Part shown: positions 9,371 through 16,054 of the stretch, piece after piece
Layout of the letters: each line of letters begins with the position of its first letter
Position numbering within the stretch: the first letter of the stretch is position 1
From: Novosphingobium sp.
GTDB taxonomy: Bacteria > Pseudomonadota > Alphaproteobacteria > Sphingomonadales > Sphingomonadaceae
Assembly (NCBI GenBank): GCA_024236175.1
Contig: JACKKY010000001.1
Coordinates: 868,001 to 932,000 of the forward strand
Direction of reading: 5' to 3'
DNA: 64,000 nt
Notes under the pieces: model-generated
The model's input: only the letters and a program-made list of their open reading frames with translations
Databases searched by the model: none
What the model was told of the DNA's origin: nothing
Program-made: the position numbers and the translations under genes

Positions 9371-10570
9371 ATGGAAGACGAGTTTTACCGCATCAAGCGC
9401 CTGCCGCCCTATGTCATCGCCGAAGTCAACGCGATGCGCCACGCGGCACGCCAGGCGGGACGTGACATCATCGACCTCGGCATGGGCAATCCCGACCTGC
9501 CTCCGCCCCAGCACGTCATCGACAAGCTGTGCGAGGTTGCGCTCAAGCCCAATGCGCACGGCTATTCGCAGTCGAAGGGCATACCCGGGCTGCGCCGCGC
9601 GCAGGCCAATTACTATGCGCGCCGCTTCGGGGTGGATCTCGATCCCGAAAGCGAGGTGGTGGTCACCATGGGATCGAAGGAAGGGCTCGCCAGCCTGGCG
9701 ACGGCGATCACCGCGCCGGGCGACGTCGTGCTCGCGCCGAACCCGAGCTACCCGATCCATACGTTCGGCTTCATTATCGCCGGCGCGACGATCCGTTCGG
9801 TGCCGACGACTCCCGACGACGACTACTGGCATTCGCTCGACCGGGCGATGGCCTTCACCGTGCCGCGCCCCTCGGTGCTGATCGTCAACTATCCGTCGAA
9901 CCCGACGGCGGAGACGGTGGACCTCGCTTTCTACGAACGGCTGGTGGCCTGGGCGAAAGAGCACAAGGTCTGGGTGCTCTCGGATCTCGCCTATTCCGAA
10001 CTCTATTATGACGACAATCCCACGCCCTCGATCCTGCAGGTTCCGGGCGCCAAGGACATTGCGGTCGAATTCACGTCGATGAGCAAGACCTATTCGATGG
10101 CCGGTTGGCGGATGGGTTTCGCAGTCGGCAACCGCAAGCTGATCTCGGCGCTGACCAGGGTGAAGAGCTATCTCGACTATGGCGCTTTCACGCCGATCCA
10201 GGCGGCGGCCTGCGCCGCGCTCAACGGGCCGCAGGACATCGTCGAGAAGAACCGCGAGCTCTACCGCAAGCGGCGCGACGTGATGGTCGAGGCCTTCGGC
10301 CGTGCGGGGTGGGACATCCCCTCGCCCAAGGCCTCGATGTTCGCCTGGGCGCCGCTGCCGCCGTCGCTTATGGAGATGGGCAGCCTGGAATTCTCCAAGC
10401 AGCTTCTGACCCATGCCGAAGTCGCGGTCGCTCCGGGCGTCGGTTACGGCGAGGACGGCGAAGGTTTCGTGCGTATCGCCATGGTCGAAAACGAGCAGCG
10501 GCTCAGGCAGGCGGCGCGCAATATCAAGCGGTATCTCTCCAGCATGGGCATAAATAGTTCCGCCGCCTGA
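9371..10570 (+). CDS. alaC: PLP-dependent aminotransferase class I/II, AlaC-like
   Basis: A 399-residue fold-type I aminotransferase. I prefer the ATG at 9371 (MEDEFYRIKRLPPY) over 9323, because E. coli AlaC begins with a similar FTRIDRLPPY segment and AAGAGG precedes this ATG. Landmarks are DLGMGNPDLPPP near the N-terminus, NYPSNPTAE (substrate-binding Asn), SDLAYSELYYD, and the PLP lysine in TSMSKTYSMAGWR at about K239. AlaC makes alanine from pyruvate and glutamate; related enzymes act on other amino acids, so substrate range is uncertain. It is divergent from phaC. Confidence 0.82.
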   Translation: MEDEFYRIKRLPPYVIAEVNAMRHAARQAGRDIIDLGMGNPDLPPPQHVIDKLCEVALKPNAHGYSQSKGIPGLRRAQANYYARRFGVDLDPESEVVVTMGSKEGLASLATAITAPGDVVLAPNPSYPIHTFGFIIAGATIRSVPTTPDDDYWHSLDRAMAFTVPRPSVLIVNYPSNPTAETVDLAFYERLVAWAKEHKVWVLSDLAYSELYYDDNPTPSILQVPGAKDIAVEFTSMSKTYSMAGWRMGFAVGNRKLISALTRVKSYLDYGAFTPIQAAACAALNGPQDIVEKNRELYRKRRDVMVEAFGRAGWDIPSPKASMFAWAPLPPSLMEMGSLEFSKQLLTHAEVAVAPGVGYGEDGEGFVRIAMVENEQRLRQAARNIKRYLSSMGINSSAA

Positions 10571-10691
10571 CTTTCCGGGGGCTTGTTAACTATCTCGACT
10601 TGCTGTGTTCTTCGCCCGCCGGGGTTGGCGATTCGGCAGGCCGTGGCGTTTGGGGGACGTAATCCCGTCTCATGCCGGACCGGAGCTTGGC

Positions 10692-11429
10692 GTGCGCGAT
10701 TTCCGCTGGCTGTCTTTCGACACCATCCCGCCGGCCTGCGACCTGCGCAAGTGCGGCTGGCGGCTGGTCTCGCGCGGGCGCGGCGCCAGTGAAAGCGTCG
10801 CGATCGTGCGCTGTTCCAGCCTGGACACGCTGGGCTGGGTCAGGTTCCTGATCGTGCACCGGCCGGAAACCCGCAAGCGGATCCTGGTTTTCGGCATCGG
10901 CGACGGGGACATGCGGGCGCAGCTGCTGCGGCTCGGCTTCGGGGAAGTGCTTGGCGACGCGCCGAAACTTAACGAGCTGGAAGCGCGCGCCTCGCGCCTC
11001 GCCGAACATGCGGACATGCTGCCGCGCCATCGCGACTTCGGGGCGCTGCGGCTCGACCTCTTCACTCGCGACGGATACGCCAGCGGCCGGCCGCTCGGCC
11101 TGCATCCGCGCGAATTCGCCCTAGTCTGGCGGCTGGCCGACACGCCGGAGGTTCCGGTCGACAAGGAAACGCTGCTCAAAGAAGTATGGGGCCTGCGCCA
11201 CGTTCCCGAAACCAACAGCCTTGCGGTCCACGTCTCGCGGCTGCGGGACAAGATGCGCGGCGCGGGACTGCCCGAACTGGTGCGCACCACCCCTTCCGGG
11301 GGCTATGTGCTCGATCTTCCGCCGCGAAGCCCCGCGCCCTGCGCACCAGCACCGCTAACCCGGGATTCACCAATGAACGGCAAGATCGCATTCGGAAATT
11401 CCGGACTGACCAGAGGACAACTGCAATGA
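10692..11429 (+). CDS. OmpR/PhoB-type winged-helix regulator with degenerate receiver
   Basis: I chose GTG 10692 because GGAG precedes it; the longer frame from 10605 has no clear site. The last ~100 residues (LGLHPREFALVWRLADTP, VDKETLLKEVWGL, NSLAVHVSRLRDKM, VRTTPSGGYVLDL) form a Trans_reg_C winged helix. The preceding ~120 residues look like a receiver (RILVFGIGDGDMRAQLLRLGFGEVL) but lack a recognisable acidic pocket and phospho-acceptor Asp. It is therefore likely to be controlled by something other than phosphorylation. No sensor kinase is adjacent. Its stop overlaps the start of the crotonase gene as ATGA, so the two are probably translated together. Confidence 0.75.
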   Translation: MRDFRWLSFDTIPPACDLRKCGWRLVSRGRGASESVAIVRCSSLDTLGWVRFLIVHRPETRKRILVFGIGDGDMRAQLLRLGFGEVLGDAPKLNELEARASRLAEHADMLPRHRDFGALRLDLFTRDGYASGRPLGLHPREFALVWRLADTPEVPVDKETLLKEVWGLRHVPETNSLAVHVSRLRDKMRGAGLPELVRTTPSGGYVLDLPPRSPAPCAPAPLTRDSPMNGKIAFGNSGLTRGQLQ

Positions 11430-12238
11430 AGCGCCAGTTTGCCGCCAACGACCGCGTCAGCCTTGTCCTCGACGAGGACGGCATCGCCCATGTCCGCCTC
11501 ACCCGGCCCGACAAGCACAATGCGCTGGATTCCGCGATGATCGACGCCCTGATCGAAGCAGGCAGGGTGCTGTTCGACATGCGCGAACTGCGCTGCGTCG
11601 TCCTTGCCGGCGACGGCCCCAGTTTCTGCGCCGGGATCGACCTGTCCGGTTTCAGCACCGCACCCGACGAGGATCACGTGATGCTGACCGACCGCACCCA
11701 CGGCAACGCCAACCGTTTCCAGCAGACCGCGATGCAGTGGTACAAGCTTCCGGTCCCGGTGATCGCGGCGGTGCACGGCGCCTGCTTCGGCGGCGGGCTG
11801 CAGGTCGCCGGCGGCGCGGACATCCGCGTCACCGCGCCGGACGCGCGCCTTTCGATCATGGAGCTGAAATGGGGCATCGTGCCCGACATGGGCGGCTTCG
11901 CCCTGTGGCGCGGCAAGGTGCGTGACGACGTCTTACGCGAACTGACCTTCACGAGCCGGGAATTCTCGGGAGAGGAGGCGACCGCGCTCGGCTTCTCGAC
12001 CTTCTGCGATCCGGATCCGGTCGGCAGGGCGACCGAGATCGCGCGCGAGATCGCCACGCGCAGTCCGTCCGCGGTCCGCGAGGTCAAATCGCTGTTCAAC
12101 CGCTATCTCGACCTGTCGGTCGACAATATCCTGGTGGAAGAGAGCATCGCCCAGCAAAAGCTGTTCGGCACGAAGAACCAGATCGAGGCCGTCGCCAGTC
12201 AGTTCGAAAGCAGGGACCCGAAATTCGCGGACCCGTGA
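11426..12238 (+). CDS. Enoyl-CoA hydratase/isomerase (crotonase) family protein
   Basis: A 270-residue crotonase-fold protein starting at the ATGA overlap with the upstream regulator. RLTRPDKHNALDSAM, FCAGIDLSGF (first oxyanion-hole Gly) and GACFGGGLQVAGGADIRV (second oxyanion-hole segment) are intact. The position of the usual hydratase catalytic Glu is inside MELKWGIVPDMGG, in a form seen in many unassigned members. The family hydrates or isomerises unsaturated acyl-CoA. The exact reaction is unknown. Convergent with the Rieske gene at 12243, only four bases away. Confidence 0.85.
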   Translation: MKRQFAANDRVSLVLDEDGIAHVRLTRPDKHNALDSAMIDALIEAGRVLFDMRELRCVVLAGDGPSFCAGIDLSGFSTAPDEDHVMLTDRTHGNANRFQQTAMQWYKLPVPVIAAVHGACFGGGLQVAGGADIRVTAPDARLSIMELKWGIVPDMGGFALWRGKVRDDVLRELTFTSREFSGEEATALGFSTFCDPDPVGRATEIAREIATRSPSAVREVKSLFNRYLDLSVDNILVEESIAQQKLFGTKNQIEAVASQFESRDPKFADP

Positions 12239-12242
12239 ACGC

Positions 12243-13433
12243 TCAGCCGGCTTCCTGCTCCGCGAGATAGTCGGCCACCTTTTCCTGCACCGTCTCGTAA
12301 AGATGGCGCAGCAGCATCTCGTGGTCCTGGAGATGGATCTTGTCGATCGCCCCGCTGTTGAGGCCGCGCTGCCCGGATTCGACGGCGTAGCGGTCTTCGG
12401 AAAGCACGTCGCGGATCGACATGGCCGCGAATTCCCGCGTGAACAGCCGCGAGGCGCTGTCCGCTTCCTTCGTCCAGTACATGCGAATGACACCGCGGGT
12501 GCGGTCCGGACCGAGCGGGAAATGCGTGTGGCTGAATTGCTGGGCAGGCGGCAGCCCGACGATATGCAGGCAGGGGAACAGCTTGAAATCGGTCTTGGGG
12601 AAATTCATACCGTCCTTGTGCGCCAGTTCGGCGCCGCGCTGATATCCGAACAGCAAGGTCGGTGGAATCGGCGGCGGATTGGGATTGCTCCAAAGGGTCT
12701 GGCTACGGTGCGGCCCGACGAATCCGTAATGGGTGGGATAGCCGAAGGGGTTTTCCTCACCGATCGTCTGCTGGCCCGTGCGCGGGTGGATGAAACGCAG
12801 GTGGTAGTTTTCCTGGAAGTTGTCGAAATTGGTCTTCCAGTTGGCGGGGATCTCGTAGGTCCATTCGGTGAAATCGATCGCGCTGGCCGCAGGCAGCTGA
12901 TCCATTTCGTCGGCGATGGGCCCGAAGAACTCGCGGGCCGACTGCTCTGGTTCCGGATCGAAGTTGATGAAGATCATGCCGCCGACGACTTCGGTCGCCA
13001 CCTGCTTGAGGCCGACGTCCTCCTTGGCGACGTAGAAGCGCTCGAAATCCGGGGCCGAGAGCAGGCTGCCGTCGGTGCCGAAAGTCCACATGTGATAACG
13101 GCAGCTGAACTTGGCCTGCTTTCCGCACCGCTCGTCGGTCAGCTGGGTGCCGCGATGGGTGCAGACGTTGTGGAATGTGCGCACTTCGCCGTCCTTGCCG
13201 CGCACGATCAGCAACGAGGCATTGGCGAATTCGACCTCGCGGCGGATGAAGCTGCCCGGTTCGGGAACCTCGCAGACATGGCCGATGTTGATCCAGCTGC
13301 GCATGAAGATCGCCTTGCGTTCCAGCTCCCACCATTCCGGATCGAAATAGGGCCTGGCGGACACCGGACCGCGCCCGCGCAGCTTCGCCGCTTCCTCGGT
13401 CGGCAGCATCTTGAAGCTCTGCTGAATGTTCAT
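12243..13433 (-). CDS. Rieske non-haem iron oxygenase, large subunit
   Basis: A 396-residue protein from the ATG at 13433 (GGAGAG upstream). The Rieske [2Fe-2S] site is C91-T-H93 and C111-RY-H114. The mononuclear iron site is in NFDNFQENYHLRFIHP with H211 and H216. Such proteins hydroxylate or demethylate aromatic and related substrates with electrons from a separate reductase. No reductase or small subunit is adjacent, which points to an alpha-only oxygenase that borrows electrons from elsewhere. It is followed upstream on the same strand by the TIM-barrel protein at 13470-14285, probably in one transcript. The substrate is unknown. Confidence 0.88.
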   Translation of the reverse strand: MNIQQSFKMLPTEEAAKLRGRGPVSARPYFDPEWWELERKAIFMRSWINIGHVCEVPEPGSFIRREVEFANASLLIVRGKDGEVRTFHNVCTHRGTQLTDERCGKQAKFSCRYHMWTFGTDGSLLSAPDFERFYVAKEDVGLKQVATEVVGGMIFINFDPEPEQSAREFFGPIADEMDQLPAASAIDFTEWTYEIPANWKTNFDNFQENYHLRFIHPRTGQQTIGEENPFGYPTHYGFVGPHRSQTLWSNPNPPPIPPTLLFGYQRGAELAHKDGMNFPKTDFKLFPCLHIVGLPPAQQFSHTHFPLGPDRTRGVIRMYWTKEADSASRLFTREFAAMSIRDVLSEDRYAVESGQRGLNSGAIDKIHLQDHEMLLRHLYETVQEKVADYLAEQEAG

Positions 13434-13469
13434 GGCTCTCTCCACGGCGCTTCGGATTGCGCCTTCCTT

Positions 13470-14285
13470 CTATAGTCCCACTTCATCGAACAGCATGGAA
13501 GCCTTTTCGACTCCCCGGCGGATGACGCTTTCATACCCCTCGCTCTCGCCGAGCGGACCGGGAAGCTCGAGTTCCAGGGGGCCGGCGTAACCTGTGTCCC
13601 TGACGTCCGCCAGCATGCGCGCGAGCGGCAGGTCGCCCTCGCCGAAGGGCACGCGACCGCCGGGCGGTGGCTGACCGGGCCCGCGCACGCTACCGACCGG
13701 CACATCGCCGACCTGAACCAGCGCGATATGCGGCGCCGCACGAAGCAGCGTTTCACGGAAATCGCGCTCCATCCAGCAATTGCCGAAATCGACGACGATG
13801 CCGAGGGCGGTGCGCTCGGCAACATCGATAGCGTCGCGAATGGTGTTCACGAACGACACGTCGGTGCGCATCGAAGGTTCGAAAGCGAGCTGCACGCCCT
13901 TGTCCCGGGCATAGCTGCCCGCCGGGCCGACGGCCCGCGCGAAAATGTCCAGCACCTCGTTCCAGGGAGCGAAAGTGGTCCGGCCCGGCGTGATGTAGAT
14001 CGACCAGCCGTCATGCTTGGCGACGGCGTCGATCCAGCGCTGCAGCTCCATTCGCGTATCGTCCCAGCTTTCCGGGGCGCCGAGATCGAAACCGGCGGCG
14101 ATGACCGTCGACACCCGAATGCCGGCATCGGCGAGGCGCGCCAGATTGCCGTCGATATCCTCGCCCAGCTTGGCGCCGATCAGTCCGGCCCAGCCGACGC
14201 CCAGCTCACGCCACAGGGCGAAATCCTGCTCGAAGCTCCAGCCGAATGAGCTCAGGGCGCTGACGGAAAGGCGGGGATGGGCCAT
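13470..14285 (-). CDS. Sugar phosphate isomerase/epimerase family TIM-barrel protein
   Basis: The protein has 271 residues from the ATG at 14285; the open frame extends further upstream but those residues are low quality and have no family match. Barrel-edge acidic residues typical of the xylose-isomerase-like AP_endonuc_2 family are visible: FEPS (Glu), VVDFGNC (Asp) and LELELPGP (Glu). The usual His-containing strand reads ALVQVGDVP, so one metal ligand may be replaced. Members isomerise or epimerise sugars, hydroxypyruvate or inositol derivatives, or cleave ring products. It probably sits in an operon with the Rieske gene (36 bases apart), so it may act on that pathway's product. Confidence 0.75.
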   Translation of the reverse strand: MAHPRLSVSALSSFGWSFEQDFALWRELGVGWAGLIGAKLGEDIDGNLARLADAGIRVSTVIAAGFDLGAPESWDDTRMELQRWIDAVAKHDGWSIYITPGRTTFAPWNEVLDIFARAVGPAGSYARDKGVQLAFEPSMRTDVSFVNTIRDAIDVAERTALGIVVDFGNCWMERDFRETLLRAAPHIALVQVGDVPVGSVRGPGQPPPGGRVPFGEGDLPLARMLADVRDTGYAGPLELELPGPLGESEGYESVIRRGVEKASMLFDEVGL

Positions 14286-14364
14286 GACTAGTCCATGCTC
14301 GCACAAGGCGCGATAATCGGGCAAGCTGTTTGGGGTCCGGGCAAGAACAGGGAGAGGATGGGCA

Positions 14365-15195
14365 ATGCATCGCATCGGCACGAGCGAACGGCCCGATTTG
14401 CCGTTGGCAGTGGTAGTCGGCGCGGGGGCGCTGGGAATGGCGGTCGCCCGGCGGCTGGCGCTGGCGAACCGCGTGCTGCTGGCGGATGTCGACGGGGAAA
14501 GGGCGGAAGAATGCGCCGCCCGCATGCGCGACGAAGGATGCGATGCCTCGGCGACCGCCTGCGACATAACGTCCTCAGCCGACGTCGCCGCGCTCGCCGG
14601 GCAAGTGGCGAATCGGGGCGGTCTGGGCGTGCTTGCGCATGTCGCGGGCCTCTCGCCTTCGGCTGCCGGTTTCCGCTCGATCATCCGCGTCAACCTTGCG
14701 GGAGCCGCGCTGGTTGCCGAAGCCTTGCGGCCGCTCGCCCGGCAAGGCAGCGCCGCGGTGCTCGTCTCCTCGCTGGCCGCGCACAGTTTCCAGCCGTCGC
14801 CGGAAGCGGCATCGCTCCTGCGCGAGCCCACCTCCCCCGACCTGCCGGATCGGCTGGCAGCCGTCATGGGCGAAAGCGCGACGCCGCAACTCGCCTACCC
14901 GGTCTCCAAATGGGGCATGAACCTCTATTGCCGGATGCAGGCGGCAGCCTGGGGCGAAATGGGGGCGAGGATCGTTTCCATCTCGCCGGGGCTGATCGCA
15001 ACGCCGATGGGCGCGCTCGAATTCGAAAAAAGCCCCGCCAAGCGCCAGATGTATGAAAAAACACCGCTGAAGCGCGAATGCACCATGCTGGAAATCGCCG
15101 ACGCCGTCGAGTTCCTCGCCTCCCCGCGTGCCTCCTTCATCAGCGGGACCGACCTGCTGGTGGACGGCGGGCTGGCGGCGGCGCTGATGAGCTGA
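14365..15195 (+). CDS. Short-chain dehydrogenase/reductase
   Basis: A 276-residue SDR. The cofactor loop is VVVGAGALGMAVAR, a variant of TGxxxGxG. The active site reads LVSSLAAHS (Ser) and YPVSKWGMN (Tyr and Lys). The C-terminal ISGTDLLVDGG is the classical SDR ending. It is expected to oxidise a secondary alcohol or reduce a ketone with NAD(P). Between the SDR core and the catalytic Tyr there is an insertion (about 150-170, SLLREPTSPDLPDRLAAV), larger than usual. It is divergent from the TIM-barrel gene with an 80-base gap, so both may be controlled together. Confidence 0.88.
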   Translation: MHRIGTSERPDLPLAVVVGAGALGMAVARRLALANRVLLADVDGERAEECAARMRDEGCDASATACDITSSADVAALAGQVANRGGLGVLAHVAGLSPSAAGFRSIIRVNLAGAALVAEALRPLARQGSAAVLVSSLAAHSFQPSPEAASLLREPTSPDLPDRLAAVMGESATPQLAYPVSKWGMNLYCRMQAAAWGEMGARIVSISPGLIATPMGALEFEKSPAKRQMYEKTPLKRECTMLEIADAVEFLASPRASFISGTDLLVDGGLAAALMS

Positions 15196-15215
15196 ACCGC
15201 CCGCGACGGACAGGC

Positions 15216-15803
15216 CTAGAGCTGCACTTCCCCGGCCGCCGTATTGAACTGCGGATGGATCTCCTTCCACCGCGCGTACCACGCCTTGGTTTCCGCCATC
15301 AGTTCTTCCGAGGGTAGGCTGGGCTCCCACGTGTCGATCATGTGCTGGATCCTGTCGAGGACGGCGGTATCGAGGCCTTCCTGCTCGACCCGGTCGGCGA
15401 GCCCGGCTTCGCCGGCGCGGCGCAGGAATGCGGGCAACCGCTCGCGGACGGCGGCAATGGACCATTCGACCATCGGCCCGTTCGCATCCGGATCGTAGCC
15501 CCACACGATGTTGTGCTGCGTATCGTTCAATATGTAGTGGTAGTGGGGAAAGGCGTCGAAACAATCGAACCTGACGCACTCGCGCGACCGGTCGGCGGTG
15601 AAGACGTGGATGCTGATGCTGCGTTCGCCGGGGCGGCCCTCGCCATCGTCCAGCGCCCGCAATTCGACGGCAATGGTCACCGGCCCGGCTTCGAACCACC
15701 GGGCATGATGGGGCATGACCGGAAGCGGAAGGAACTTGTGGTGCGTGCCCCGCACCGCGCGCGTCGCCCGCTTCGGCTCCGCCTTGTCGATTACGTCAGA
15801 CAT
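15216..15803 (-). CDS. Uncharacterised protein, 195 residues
   Basis: I do not recognise the family. The ATG at 15803 follows AAGGGAG with seven-base spacing, so the longer frame to 15833 is not used. The protein is soluble with no signal peptide. The N-terminal half is rich in aromatic and His residues (HHKFLPLPVMPHHARWF, DCFDAFPHYHYILND), and the C-terminal half is helical and charged. It lies 54 bases downstream of fdsD on the same strand, so it may be the last gene of the formaldehyde/formate operon, or may belong with the Rieske cluster. No function is proposed. Confidence 0.6.
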   Translation of the reverse strand: MSDVIDKAEPKRATRAVRGTHHKFLPLPVMPHHARWFEAGPVTIAVELRALDDGEGRPGERSISIHVFTADRSRECVRFDCFDAFPHYHYILNDTQHNIVWGYDPDANGPMVEWSIAAVRERLPAFLRRAGEAGLADRVEQEGLDTAVLDRIQHMIDTWEPSLPSEELMAETKAWYARWKEIHPQFNTAAGEVQL

Positions 15804-15857
15804 CCCTTGCTCCCTTCCTGCAGCTTGCGGCACCCGGCGCGCCGGCCACGGACGACG

Positions 15858-16052
15858 TCACAAACGCGCCACCGCCGCCGCTACCACCGGCGACAGCGCG
15901 GCGGGGTCGTCAGCCTTGATCTGCTCGCGCATGCGCGGGTCCCAGAACTTGACGAGATGGTCGGCCGTTGCCGCGATCGCCTGCTCCTCCCCCAGCGCGG
16001 CGAAGTTGCGGGCGATCTGGTCCGCCATGTAGCGCAGGCGTTCGATATCCAT
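15858..16052 (-). CDS. fdsD: NAD-dependent formate dehydrogenase delta subunit FdsD
   Basis: A 64-residue protein matching the FdsD family: MDIERLRYMADQIARNF, then ATADHLVKFWDPRMREQI. It begins two bases after the fdsA stop and is the usual last gene of fds operons. FdsD is a small accessory or structural subunit of the soluble molybdenum formate dehydrogenase and is needed for full activity; its exact role is not settled. A longer open frame to 16604 is an out-of-frame shadow of fdsA. Confidence 0.9.
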   Translation of the reverse strand: MDIERLRYMADQIARNFAALGEEQAIAATADHLVKFWDPRMREQIKADDPAALSPVVAAAVARL

Positions 16053-16054
16053 CG

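Noticed and set aside
12303..13475. A 390-codon plus-strand frame over the Rieske gene
   Set aside because: Shadow of the Rieske gene; no start signal and no family.
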